Assembly: GCF_016899955.1 (NCBI RefSeq)
Contig: NZ_JACJJL010000008.1
Coordinates: 98,936 to 162,935, forward strand
Direction: 5' to 3'
DNA: 64,000 nt
Source: Marseilla massiliensis
GTDB lineage: Bacteria > Bacteroidota > Bacteroidia > Bacteroidales > Bacteroidaceae
Below are positions 18,101-27,084 of the stretch, in pieces. The position numbers were made by a program, and so were the translations under genes. Every line of letters starts with the position of its first letter. Within the stretch, counting starts at the first letter, position 1. The notes beneath the pieces are model-generated. The model ran no database searches, was not told where the DNA came from, and was given only the letters and a program-made list of their open reading frames with translations.

Positions 18101-18390
18101 GCATCAGGAGATTTTTCTGTACCTGGCTGGAGGACGGCACCCTTCCTGACCTGGCACTGAAATTCTCTTACGAAGCTCTGCTGGCCCGTGTGGGCAACGA
18201 CGAGGCCGTCACGGAGACCATCTTGCTGAGAGTCGATGGAGCCCGGAATGAAACAGCCGAAAATGACCTCTGGTACACCGCTTCGACCATTGGCGGAGTG
18301 CTGTATGTCAAGGATATCCATATCGACCTGACAGAAAACCGATCCGGGGTGGAAGAGGCACGTATCGGCGATGATTTTGTGATAAGATAA
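15154..18390 (+). CDS. Large baseplate protein (Afp11/baseplate J-like)
   Basis: The product has 1078 residues. The C-terminal part (about 860-1078) has the baseplate J/gp6 character: SHIRERIRISTRGRAVCPGD, YEALVIEKFSDIEKACC, then VTFKAVVRQGVQDIGEVRRR and FFCTWLEDGTLPD. The N-terminal 250 residues are helical; the middle is beta-rich. In Afp/PVC the equivalent wedge protein dimerises around the spike and couples target contact to sheath contraction. The order gp25, this gene, unknown, second baseplate gene and tape measure matches related clusters. Confidence 0.88.
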   Translation: MAEKTTYELKGTLREECMKDTATLDGFRALECDWHELFRWLISVSGDLPLRDADGKETDRLSCLWKEHVLVVLVEIVRKHLGSYITSFVEGQGTSAQKWFTRKLMNNCTDWILRLDRFIRMSHGYSSDSPAMLVALEIKERLESALPSRKEEKRMRSMPSFMDNRSQPYYQMLGVLEDIQAKADTYMARIESGGDMDASLALLLTMVRNYCGIVSNFNGRFSDWTEFYRREILHDKPKGVVQDGTYVTVIPDRNRTTETFSLPKGTVFPAGKTSGGDDLLYRLDEKAYVVPGNLASVQSVFHKDGKYHTMSLLTAENPGSSLFPDSNAASEELEYGWLVVSRSLVLSEGRRNVELGFYLRNDGGASLSGLWTGEEEDVPSFRLFVSSEEGWMPLTSKPAYRAGGDVLEFTFSFEEDDPCPAPCVGNVHGLDTEYPAVKVLFADRSKTDTLPEGLRIRNIRIRTRVEGMKGFILRGDLGDMDPGQPFYPFGPLGERGSRLVFGHPETALKNIVRVSLKGIWNRLPEKGYREIYLHYGTRTAISNSSFKIGCEWLAGNRWRPCTGSPIQLFRTADNGALSDRAVMELNLDGSAGYADAHDRKGLYRLTLESPEIGFGVNDYYTLYAAAMMHNGKEKEKHHIPVPEMPQVPLLAEASFGYESDETFIPGDTGTSHLLQVSETAGCDEYTSADGDSLPLFVPAMAVPSLVLGFTRLGDTAHIRLYFSLRYVMTGDKVANCTGRNGSGRMAVSCYQHGEGWKELPQEYILCEETEGLTRSGFIEVQCPEHGEDDRAWLMFHFPEGSAPTDTAVEGVWMNCFHVTAENGDGNPLPAGTISSTLAEDSRIAGVEQPLPGYGGIPAETAAVSHIRERIRISTRGRAVCPGDYEALVIEKFSDIEKACCIPSSGQEGDVTVVVFPKPARRTYPLLPLWKLAEMEDYLRSKSSPFARIRVINPVYEPIDVTFKAVVRQGVQDIGEVRRRLKRRIRRFFCTWLEDGTLPDLALKFSYEALLARVGNDEAVTETILLRVDGARNETAENDLWYTASTIGGVLYVKDIHIDLTENRSGVEEARIGDDFVIR

Positions 18391-18415
18391 TTGATAACAA
18401 ATAATAGGACACACC

Positions 18416-19153
18416 ATGGATAACAGGCATAAAAACAGGGAGACGCTCAAGTCGTACTTTCAAAAAGGTCGGGTTCCAACTGAAGAACAGTTTGCCGCCC
18501 TGATCGATTCGTTGCACAACATCAACGATGACGGATGTCTGACCGCCTCCGAGGACGACGGACTGATATTGTACCCTGCCGGCAACGGACGGGTTCTTGC
18601 TTCGCTGTTCAGCAGACAGCCCGTATTGCCGGATGCAAAACCCTTGTGGCGAATCTCGCTGGCAGATGACGGTTCGCTGGTCATCAGTAACGGACAGGGG
18701 GTGAAGTTCCTGGTTATCGGAAAGGACGGAAGTGTGGCTATGCCGGAACGAAAGGATAACGGCAGTGGAGAAGACCGGAAAGAACAGAAGGAAGAGAACG
18801 TGCCGGACAGCGACGGTATCGTGAAGGTGAAGGCCGACGGCTACTGGCACGACCTGCCCGTAGAGGCCGCCGTGAAAAGGAAGAGTGACGGATGCAGGGT
18901 GTACCGCATTTCCGCCTGCTGGCATCATCCGCGTTCCGGGAAATATGCCTTTTGCGAAGCTACCGCTTCCCATTCGGACGGTATGCGCCGCAAGATGTCG
19001 TCCCGCAGGAGACACTGGTGGGGATGGTCCGGTAAAATCAAAATACGCTGGCAGATACAGGACCGCAAGCTGTATCTGCAGATGAAAAGCTGTCGGAACA
19101 GGTACGGCGAGGAGTGCATTTCCTGCCGGATAGAGACTTTGTGGGATATGTAA
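18416..19153 (+). CDS. Unrecognised eCIS protein between baseplate genes
   Basis: The product has 245 residues. The N-terminal part reads RETLKSYFQKGRVPTEEQFA then ALIDSLHNINDDG, a segment also seen in proteins next to Bacteroidetes injection systems. A Lys/Glu/Asp-rich linker (about 115-135) precedes a C-terminal half with many aromatic, arginine and cysteine residues. I do not know a function. Its place between the two baseplate genes makes a baseplate accessory or receptor-contact protein possible, and no typical tail-fibre gene is found elsewhere in the cluster. Confidence 0.6.
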   Translation: MDNRHKNRETLKSYFQKGRVPTEEQFAALIDSLHNINDDGCLTASEDDGLILYPAGNGRVLASLFSRQPVLPDAKPLWRISLADDGSLVISNGQGVKFLVIGKDGSVAMPERKDNGSGEDRKEQKEENVPDSDGIVKVKADGYWHDLPVEAAVKRKSDGCRVYRISACWHHPRSGKYAFCEATASHSDGMRRKMSSRRRHWWGWSGKIKIRWQIQDRKLYLQMKSCRNRYGEECISCRIETLWDM

Positions 19154-19171
19154 AACCTAATTTCAGACAGG

Positions 19172-21514
19172 ATGGCTGACAAATCATTATATATAACCCG
19201 CCCGGAAGGGGACGACCTTTATACCGTCCTCCAACGGAAAACGCTTGAAGAGCTTCAGCGCATTTCAGGAGAAGTGTGGACCGACTACAATCCCCATGAT
19301 CCCGGAGTGACCGTGGCCGACACGGTGAACTATGCTTTGACGGAAATTGACTATAAACTGGATTTCGACCTGGAGGATTACCTGACTGATACGGACGGGA
19401 CATGGCAGGTGGGCAGATACGGTCTGTTCCCGGCTTCCGAGGTCTATCCTACGACTCCCGTCACGGCCGATGATTACCGCAGGCTTGTCCTTGCCCGTTT
19501 CCCGATGGTGCAGAATGTGACCGTGAAGACAGACCGTGAAGCCCGTGCCTACGATTTCACGCTCCGCCTTTCCCCTTTCTTTGAGGATGAGAACGGTATT
19601 GTCAGCCGCGTGAGGAGTTTCCTGAACAGACACCGCAACTTGTGCGAGAACATCGGCAAAGTGGAAGTGGAACACCCGAAGGAATTGACTTTTGAAACCG
19701 AATTCGAGATATTGCCCGGATATAACGCCACCGAGATACTGGTACAGATTTATTGGAATGCCATGCAGTATCTTTCCGGTTCGGTACAACTGGAAATGGA
19801 CGGCTCCGGACATTCCGGGGAAACGTGCAGCCCCGATGTCTGGTATGACGGTCCGGTAAAGGATGTACGGGTAGTGATTCCCGACCAGGTGAATACGGAG
19901 CGGGAACTCTATTGGATTCTTTACGGTATCGAAGGTGTCAGGGACTTCAAGACCTGCTGGTTCAAGGACAGGGACGGACACCCTGTAACGGACTTCAGCG
20001 ACGGATATATGCTTCTGATTCCGGACGATTTCCGGAACGTGACGGTAAAGGTACGCGACGAACAGGTCTATGCCGATGTGGACGAGTTCAAGGAGAGGCT
20101 GAAAGCCATGTATTTCATGCGCTCCACCTTGCGTATGCGGCACTTCATGCAGGAAAAGGGCCGTGGCATGAATGACATGCACGGAGATACGTCCGTGCAG
20201 GAGTTGGTGCGAAAAGCCCACTATAGGAATGTATATGGCCATTATCCGGTAAGCCGGGAACTTCCCAAGTGTTACCATACCGCCGATGCGGATTTCATGA
20301 GCGGTACGGACGGGAAGGAAAGGGCGGAAGCGGTGAACTTCGGTAGCTATCTCAGGCTGTTCGACCTGCTGATGAAACGCGGTCTGGAAGAACTGGACGG
20401 GCTGAAAAGCATGCTTTCCCTGAGAGACACCGATACCCCCGGACGCATCCCCACGCTTCCGGATGAGGAACTTGACATGCGTAAGGTCAGGGACAAGTTC
20501 CGGAAAGTGGCAGACCTGAAAAACGAATACATGGATTTCCTCGACGGATTATACGGTGTGGACAGTGCCCCCGTATGGCTCAGGGAATTCGATTATTACA
20601 GCCGTACGGAAAGCGGCAGGCTGCGCCGACGGATGGCCTTCCTGAGGGAACTGCCGAGGCTGACACGTTACCGTTCACGGGGAATGGACATCACGGGAGC
20701 ATACGGTGGAGAAAACATACCGGCGATAAAACGCTATCTTTCCCTCCTGCTGGACTTCAACTGCGACGAGGAGATTTCCGTAGGCAACGTACTTCCCGGG
20801 CATAACCTGATCCTGATGGGTGACGGTGAGAAAGGACAGCGCGTCCGTGAACTGATGAACTCGGCCATGATTGACGATTCCCTTTTCGTTACCGACACAG
20901 TGGAAGCAATCGAACCGGACGATCCGCCCAAGACGGAAGCGGAAAAACTGGAACGCGATGAAGAATTGAGGCGTCACCTGCCGATATTCAATTCCAACTG
21001 GATCAGCGGCTCGCTCTTCCGCGAAGGAATCCGCCTGAGTGCCTACAATCTGGTGAAAGTGGGTAACGGAGAATGGCTTCTTGTATTCCAGGGACGGGAA
21101 GAACGTCTGCGTATGAACCTCGGTCGTTCGGACGACAAGCAGAGACTCCGGGGATGGGCCAATACCCTGTGCCGTTACCTGCGTGACCTGAACCGGCAAT
21201 GCGAGGCCGTATATGTGGTGGAAAAGAGCCTGTTCGACCCCGCCGAACCGCTGACGGTACTGTTGGTGTTCACCGGATGGACGGCCAGAACACGCTCCAT
21301 GCGCTTCAGGGATGCCTGTACGCAACTGGCACGGTCGGTACTGCCGGCCCATCTGAAGATGGAAACCTGCTGGCTACGCTCCTCGCAGATGCAACGGTTT
21401 GAGGAATGTTACAGGAAATGGCACGACTGCTTGGCTGGCAGGTTGCCCGAAGACCTGAAACCGCTCCTGCAGAAAACAATGATGGATATAATAGAAAAAC
21501 AGGGACAGGGATAG
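19172..21514 (+). CDS. Second baseplate protein (Afp12/Pvc12-like)
   Basis: The product has 780 residues. The N-terminal segment EVWTDYNPHDPGVTVADTV is the hallmark of eCIS baseplate proteins of the Afp12 type. A later FPMVQNVTVKTDREARAYDF and a long C-terminal domain (LARSVLPAHLKMETCWL) follow. It would form the baseplate wedge together with the larger gene upstream. Both ends overlap or nearly touch their neighbours (gap of 18 bases on each side), as expected for one operon. Confidence 0.85.
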   Translation: MADKSLYITRPEGDDLYTVLQRKTLEELQRISGEVWTDYNPHDPGVTVADTVNYALTEIDYKLDFDLEDYLTDTDGTWQVGRYGLFPASEVYPTTPVTADDYRRLVLARFPMVQNVTVKTDREARAYDFTLRLSPFFEDENGIVSRVRSFLNRHRNLCENIGKVEVEHPKELTFETEFEILPGYNATEILVQIYWNAMQYLSGSVQLEMDGSGHSGETCSPDVWYDGPVKDVRVVIPDQVNTERELYWILYGIEGVRDFKTCWFKDRDGHPVTDFSDGYMLLIPDDFRNVTVKVRDEQVYADVDEFKERLKAMYFMRSTLRMRHFMQEKGRGMNDMHGDTSVQELVRKAHYRNVYGHYPVSRELPKCYHTADADFMSGTDGKERAEAVNFGSYLRLFDLLMKRGLEELDGLKSMLSLRDTDTPGRIPTLPDEELDMRKVRDKFRKVADLKNEYMDFLDGLYGVDSAPVWLREFDYYSRTESGRLRRRMAFLRELPRLTRYRSRGMDITGAYGGENIPAIKRYLSLLLDFNCDEEISVGNVLPGHNLILMGDGEKGQRVRELMNSAMIDDSLFVTDTVEAIEPDDPPKTEAEKLERDEELRRHLPIFNSNWISGSLFREGIRLSAYNLVKVGNGEWLLVFQGREERLRMNLGRSDDKQRLRGWANTLCRYLRDLNRQCEAVYVVEKSLFDPAEPLTVLLVFTGWTARTRSMRFRDACTQLARSVLPAHLKMETCWLRSSQMQRFEECYRKWHDCLAGRLPEDLKPLLQKTMMDIIEKQGQG

Positions 21515-21532
21515 GATATAACACAGAGACGT

Positions 21533-24500
21533 ATGACAGTGATTGACAAAATATCGTTCAGGTTCAGGATGGCGGACGAAATGTTTGCCAGAAACCTTTA
21601 TGCGGACTGGGACGGGTTCTGCCGACACTGTGTGACGGACATTCTGGAAGAATTCTTCGCCGCTTACGATGACATGGAGACCTGCCTGGAAATTCCCACC
21701 TTGGAACTGGATCTGGGAAGCATACCTCAGGAACGGTTCCTTGAAGTTTTTCCTGTCAGGTTCCGCGAAGAGCTGGAAAAGAAATTCTTGTCATATAAGG
21801 AAATTTTACGGACGGATATTCCGGAGTCTGTCTCGGCCGGAAATGCCCGTACAAGACGTTTTGAAAACCTGCTGCATTATCTGGAGCACGGTTTCTGCCT
21901 GCTGGAATGGGAAAGGCCGGACTTCGACCTGTATGAAGAACTCCGCAAATACATGGATATGGGGTACGGAAACCGGCTGTTCCCCCTGATGGAACATCCC
22001 CATGTACTGGCAAGGCTGTTTACCCGACTAGACAGCGCCCAGCTTGAAAAGTTGTTTTTCAGTGCGGCTGACGGGGCAGGAACCGATTCATTCCTTTCCA
22101 TGCTGTTCTCCCACGAATTTTCCCTTGGCCGATATGAACGTCAGAGACTTCTGTCCATGATTCTGGAAACGGTCCCCCAGAGTGTGGTACGGTTCATCCA
22201 TGTTTCGCACGACTCCGGCAGACTGGACTTCATGGCGGAGTTGCTGGAAAATCCGCATGTCAGGTCCATCATGGCCACCGAAACGGAAGACCATGCGGAA
22301 ATCGGCGTGCCGGAATACTGGTACAGACTGTACGGATGGCTTCTGGAGTATTACCCATTCAACGGGGTGCCCATGTTCGGGGACAAGCCACATTTCCGGA
22401 TTCACCTGAACCGCAGCCTGCTGACTTTCATACATAAGAGAAATTCACCCGTCTATCTTTCAAAAGTGGATATGACCATGCAGTTCCTGCTGGAAGTGTT
22501 CGGAGCGGACTATTACCTGACCGTGCTTGACATCATCTACCATAACCAGCGGCTGGACAAGGACGGCTCTCCCGAAAGCGGCGACAGCTATGTATGGGAA
22601 CTGTATTATATAATGCTCCAACTGTCCCTGATTCGGACAGAACAGGATACAGCCGGGCATACCGGCAGACCAACGTCTGATGAAAAGGCAGATGAAGTAT
22701 TCTTGTCTGTCCAGGTTCCCGAGGCCCTTGCCCGCAATGACGGCGCATTCGACAGATGGCTGGAAAATACGGAACTGCCGGACGGGATGAAGCGCAGAAC
22801 GCTCTCACAGCTGATACAGGACAAGCCTGAACTGTTAATACGGTGGCTGACAGGGCGACCGGACAGGAAGTATCTGTCCTTACTGGCGGCTCTGACCGGA
22901 CAGACAGCCTTGATGAGACTTGCGGGACATGTTTCCCTGCAACTGGCAGAGACACTTGCCGTCCTGTCTGATACGGTTGAAAAGGCATCCGCATCCGTCA
23001 TGTGGTTGCGGAATGCCGGAAAAGACCGGGTGACAAATGCTTTGAAGATGGCTGTATGGCAAGGGATTTCCATGGGAGCATACCCAGATTCGGATTCCGC
23101 TTCGGCCCGGATGCGGAAGCTGTCCGGATTGTTTTATAAAGAAATAACCGGACGGGAACTTCCGTCCGATGACGATGTATATGCCGGAATCCTGGAAGTT
23201 GCCGGGATGTCCGTACCGAAGACTACGGACATTACGGAAGAGCGTTCCCGCATGGATAATCAGGCTGGGAAGATAGTCACTTCCCTAAAGACCGTCCTTT
23301 CGGACAACAGCATACCGGAACAGGCAAAGAAGATATTTGTACTGCAATGGTTCGACATTTATCGGGGCAAGGAAAACGAACTGGTTTCTGTCTTGCTGTC
23401 GGAGAAACTGTCGGATACCGTCTTCGACCTGCTTGACAGGACAGCATTACGCAACCTCATCATGAGGCTCGCCGGACAGGTTTACAGTCCAGAAGCCGGG
23501 ACAGATGCCATACGCTTTATCGGATGGCTTGTACAGCATATCGAGACAGTCGCAGTACTTGTGTCACGTCCTGTAAAAGACGTATGGCATTCGCTATTCC
23601 TGTCGCTCGCTTCATGGGATGCCAGGACTGTTTCCGTATCGGTGAACGATGCGGTTGTACGGTTGCTTTCTGCCGTGACCGGCAATGACAGCAACAACAT
23701 AAAGACGGTTCTCGAATCACTGATCAGCCGATTGTTACGTATTCCCGATACGGCAGTAACGGATAATGAAAGGACATATCACGACTCCAATACGATAAGA
23801 ACCCTTCCGGACTTGGAAGACAACTTTCTATTGTCCTTATTGGTCCGGACATGGAGATACATCCGTTCGGAGGACCGGACTTCTGAATGGCCTGCATCGG
23901 ATGTTCTCTACGGCAATCCGACTAATACAGATACCGCTTTACACCGGATTCCGGAGGATGACAATCCTGATAGGGTTGCCTTGAATGAGACACGAACCGC
24001 ATTTGAACAATATGTGGACGACATGACCGGACTGCTCGGCTGGTTGCGAGACGGTACATACACATCCGCATTGAAAAGTGAAGTGTTCCGTCATTATATG
24101 AACGATTCGCCCAAAGAAGCAATACGTCTGCTTCGGGAAACCGTCGCCTTGGATGAAGGCACTGTTGAACTGTGGGCTGAAATCATCGGTAAGGATGCCT
24201 TGCTTTATCTTCTCGGACAGTCAGATTCCATGTTGTCAGAAAGATTATTCCGAACCATCGGAGCGATAAATACAGTATTGTCTGGTAACGTATTGTTTAC
24301 AGGCGGCAGCGAAGAATGGGAACAGTCCGTTGCGAAAGCCACACTCCGCATGATGACGGAAAGAGTGGACATGGGAATAATGAATGTGGAAGAGAGCGTT
24401 TCCCTTTTCCTGCGCCACCTTCATCATATCCTGACCGGGAACAGAGAATATACGGATGCAGACCGCGGTCAATGGGAAACAATAGAACGACAGGCTGTTC

Positions 24501-25780
24501 GTATAATCACGCCGGAAACACCCTTGGAGGATACTGAAAACAAGAGTACATCCGAACAGAAAGCGGCTTCACTCTCTTTCGAAGTTTCCGGAACCGGACA
24601 GGACGAAACACTCTTCGATGAATGGGCGACATGGTTGTTGTCCCCGTCTGTCAGTGATACGGAAAAATCACAGATATTACGCCATTATGCCCGCTGGCAA
24701 CCGGAACTGCTCTGGAAACTGGTACGGTATTCGACCGTCAGTACTCCCGGCAGGAGGCATGTCGCTTCCGCTCAATGGAGTGAATGGCTTGGTGTTGAAG
24801 ATTGGCAGGAAATGATTTCCGGCATGTCTCTCTCTCTGGGAGACACCTTGGGCCGGACAGTCGGAACGGTTTCGGAAAAATACGGAATAGAAAATAAAGT
24901 ACTTGCTGAAGGACTGGTACGGTTTGTGGCTTCTTATCCTATAGAACGCATCCGTTACGGCAACGCTTCGGACATCGTCAAGAGGTATCTGGAGAATGTC
25001 ATTGCCCTTTCATGGGAAAACGGAAGGCCGGAGTACATCCGTGAACGGTCCACCGGCACAGGAGTCGAAGGCAGGTCGGAACAGAAAGAACCGGAAGAAG
25101 AAAAACAGACGGAACCACCACGACCTGCCGAAAGGAAAACCGCACTGGAAGCGGTTGTCAAGCTCGTGGAAGAGGAACTGCACCTGACCGATGCGGAACA
25201 GGCGTTGGAAGAGGCCCTACAGCCGGAATACATCGAAGTGCCGAATGCCGGACTGTGCCTGCTGGCTGTTTGGTTCACGCGCCTGTTCGGAATGCTTGGC
25301 TTGCTGGAAGAAAAAGAAGACGGCAAGAAAGACCTGAAGGATACCGAAGCCCGGATCCGCGCCATCTTTATCCTGCAACGGATTGTTACGGGAGAGCCCC
25401 GTGAATACAAGGAACAGGAACTGGCATTCAACCGCATTCTTACCGGATGCCCGTTCTATGTGCCTTTACCGAAAACATTGACCCTGACCAGTCAGGAAAT
25501 ACAGACCGTAGAATCCATGCTTTCGGGAGTGAAGTCGAACTGGGACAAGCTGAAGAACACCTCGGTAAAAGGTTTCCAGCATAGTTTCATCGAACGTCCG
25601 GGCAAACTGGAACAGCGTGAGGACAAATGGGTGCTGTATGTGGAAAACCGTTCCTACGACATCCTGCTGGATACCCTGTCGTGGTCATATCGACAGATAC
25701 GGTTGCCGTGGCTCAAGAAGAAAATCAATGTCATCTGGCGTGACAAGGAAGAATTTGACTTTGAGAATTATAACAATTAA
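21533..25780 (+). CDS. eCIS tape-measure protein (Afp14-like)
   Basis: The product has 1415 residues. It opens with VIDKISFRFRMADEMFARNL and has IPTLELDLGSIP near residue 55, the typical start of eCIS tape-measure proteins in Bacteroidetes. A long, mostly helical body follows. The closing part (LEQREDKWVLYVENRSYDIL, then SWSYRQIRLPWLKK) is the conserved C-terminal block. In such systems the length of this protein sets the tube length, so 1415 residues predict a fairly long particle; that is an inference. Confidence 0.88.
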   Translation: MTVIDKISFRFRMADEMFARNLYADWDGFCRHCVTDILEEFFAAYDDMETCLEIPTLELDLGSIPQERFLEVFPVRFREELEKKFLSYKEILRTDIPESVSAGNARTRRFENLLHYLEHGFCLLEWERPDFDLYEELRKYMDMGYGNRLFPLMEHPHVLARLFTRLDSAQLEKLFFSAADGAGTDSFLSMLFSHEFSLGRYERQRLLSMILETVPQSVVRFIHVSHDSGRLDFMAELLENPHVRSIMATETEDHAEIGVPEYWYRLYGWLLEYYPFNGVPMFGDKPHFRIHLNRSLLTFIHKRNSPVYLSKVDMTMQFLLEVFGADYYLTVLDIIYHNQRLDKDGSPESGDSYVWELYYIMLQLSLIRTEQDTAGHTGRPTSDEKADEVFLSVQVPEALARNDGAFDRWLENTELPDGMKRRTLSQLIQDKPELLIRWLTGRPDRKYLSLLAALTGQTALMRLAGHVSLQLAETLAVLSDTVEKASASVMWLRNAGKDRVTNALKMAVWQGISMGAYPDSDSASARMRKLSGLFYKEITGRELPSDDDVYAGILEVAGMSVPKTTDITEERSRMDNQAGKIVTSLKTVLSDNSIPEQAKKIFVLQWFDIYRGKENELVSVLLSEKLSDTVFDLLDRTALRNLIMRLAGQVYSPEAGTDAIRFIGWLVQHIETVAVLVSRPVKDVWHSLFLSLASWDARTVSVSVNDAVVRLLSAVTGNDSNNIKTVLESLISRLLRIPDTAVTDNERTYHDSNTIRTLPDLEDNFLLSLLVRTWRYIRSEDRTSEWPASDVLYGNPTNTDTALHRIPEDDNPDRVALNETRTAFEQYVDDMTGLLGWLRDGTYTSALKSEVFRHYMNDSPKEAIRLLRETVALDEGTVELWAEIIGKDALLYLLGQSDSMLSERLFRTIGAINTVLSGNVLFTGGSEEWEQSVAKATLRMMTERVDMGIMNVEESVSLFLRHLHHILTGNREYTDADRGQWETIERQAVRIITPETPLEDTENKSTSEQKAASLSFEVSGTGQDETLFDEWATWLLSPSVSDTEKSQILRHYARWQPELLWKLVRYSTVSTPGRRHVASAQWSEWLGVEDWQEMISGMSLSLGDTLGRTVGTVSEKYGIENKVLAEGLVRFVASYPIERIRYGNASDIVKRYLENVIALSWENGRPEYIRERSTGTGVEGRSEQKEPEEEKQTEPPRPAERKTALEAVVKLVEEELHLTDAEQALEEALQPEYIEVPNAGLCLLAVWFTRLFGMLGLLEEKEDGKKDLKDTEARIRAIFILQRIVTGEPREYKEQELAFNRILTGCPFYVPLPKTLTLTSQEIQTVESMLSGVKSNWDKLKNTSVKGFQHSFIERPGKLEQREDKWVLYVENRSYDILLDTLSWSYRQIRLPWLKKKINVIWRDKEEFDFENYNN

Positions 25781-25792
25781 ATATATACCTAT

Positions 25793-26506
25793 ATGGAAGC
25801 GGAAAAAACCTATCAAAACAAAGTGGCGCGTACCATCCAGCAGAAGCGTAATGGTGAAGGCGCATTGGAGTTTGCGGATAACCGCCCTGCCGGAATATTG
25901 CAGGCTATAAGTAAAAACAAATTAAATCATTTAACTCAATTTCAAGTGCCTACTTCAATTAATCAAAACCCAAAGCCTCAAGCGAGAATAATTACGAGTT
26001 ATAATCCTCATGGAAACAATACACCATTAAGTCCGATTGATCGTCCTAGATGGCAAGAAGGATATAGAAATGCTTATTTTAGATATAAATATAATACTGA
26101 CAATCCTAACGATATGATAACTGATGTTACGGGATTAACTGCTCCAATTTGGGCCATGGAAATGGATCATATCATACCCTGGAGCCAAATTCTAAAAACA
26201 ATGTTAGATGATGGAAGGTACACTCTTAGAGAAGCTAGGTTATACTATCACGATGTGGATAATTTGCAAACCTTGAATAGTCATTCGAACCGAATAAAGT
26301 CGGACAATGATAGTCCAACATATTCTGTTCCAGATACAGATTTTCATTTGGGAACATTACCAAGAGAAACACTTAATAACGTAACGAAATTAATCTATGA
26401 TATAAACAATACGTCTATTTTATTATCCTATGATTCAATAAATCTTGTAAAGGGAACATATATAAAAATAAATCAAGAAATTTTCGAATGCAGAAAAAGA
26501 CTATAA
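25793..26506 (+). CDS. HNH-nuclease-like probable effector with eCIS leader
   Basis: The product has 237 residues. Residues 11-38 carry a leader (VARTIQQKRN, then FADNRPAGILQA) that recurs in the next gene. From about residue 43 the DNA becomes AT-rich. The C-terminal domain contains MEMDHIIPWSQI (His126) and DNLQTLNSHSNRIKSD (Asn157 and Asn166), the layout of an HNH nuclease, with the zinc-binding cysteines absent. I infer a DNA- or RNA-cutting cargo delivered by the injection system, with a leader that serves loading. Its stop codon abuts the next ATG with no gap. Confidence 0.72.
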   Translation: MEAEKTYQNKVARTIQQKRNGEGALEFADNRPAGILQAISKNKLNHLTQFQVPTSINQNPKPQARIITSYNPHGNNTPLSPIDRPRWQEGYRNAYFRYKYNTDNPNDMITDVTGLTAPIWAMEMDHIIPWSQILKTMLDDGRYTLREARLYYHDVDNLQTLNSHSNRIKSDNDSPTYSVPDTDFHLGTLPRETLNNVTKLIYDINNTSILLSYDSINLVKGTYIKINQEIFECRKRL

Positions 26507-27064
26507 ATGAAAGAAGAATTGCAAAACAATATTAATATTCCACGAACTATTCAGTCAAAACATAATCGCAAAGTAACATATGACTTTTTTGACAATCGCC
26601 CAAGTGGAATCCTTCAGGCCGTGGCAGAACCCGTACAACGGCTTGATGACGAAGAAGACGAACCGTTGCAGGGAAAATTCGTGCAACCCATACAGCGTGA
26701 AGAAGATGATGATGAAGCCCTACAGGGGAAATTCGAGCAGCCTGTACAGAAGAACGAGACAGGTATGCCCGATAATCTGAAAGCGGGCATCGAAGACCTG
26801 TCCGGCTTCTCTATGGACGATGTGCGTGTGCATTACAATTCGGACAAACCGGCAACCGTACAGGCATTGGCCTATACACAAGGGACGGACATCCATGTCG
26901 CTCCCGGCCAGGAGCAGCATCTGCCCCACGAGGCATGGCATGTAGCTCAGCAGATGGCAGGCCGTGTCGAACCGACCGCCGAAGTGGGCGGACTGCCCGT
27001 AAATGATAATGTGGACCTCGAACATGAGGCCGATGTGATGGGTGCAAAAGCAAACAGTTATTAA
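26507..27064 (+). CDS. DUF4157 (eCIS core) protein
   Basis: The product has 185 residues. It starts with the leader PRTIQSKHNRK and FFDNRPSGILQAVAEPVQR, followed by the repeated segments PLQGKFVQPIQR and ALQGKFEQPVQK. The DUF4157 domain spans about 85-182: FSMDDVRVHYNSDKPATVQA, ALAYTQGTDIHVAPGQEQH, then HEAWH (an HExxH motif) and LEHEADVMGAKA. DUF4157 is often linked to eCIS toxins. Here the protein stops right after the domain, so no toxin part is fused. I infer a loading or processing factor for the cargo; protease activity is possible but unproven. Confidence 0.88.
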   Translation: MKEELQNNINIPRTIQSKHNRKVTYDFFDNRPSGILQAVAEPVQRLDDEEDEPLQGKFVQPIQREEDDDEALQGKFEQPVQKNETGMPDNLKAGIEDLSGFSMDDVRVHYNSDKPATVQALAYTQGTDIHVAPGQEQHLPHEAWHVAQQMAGRVEPTAEVGGLPVNDNVDLEHEADVMGAKANSY

Positions 27065-27084
27065 ATGCAGAAATGATGTAGCCT

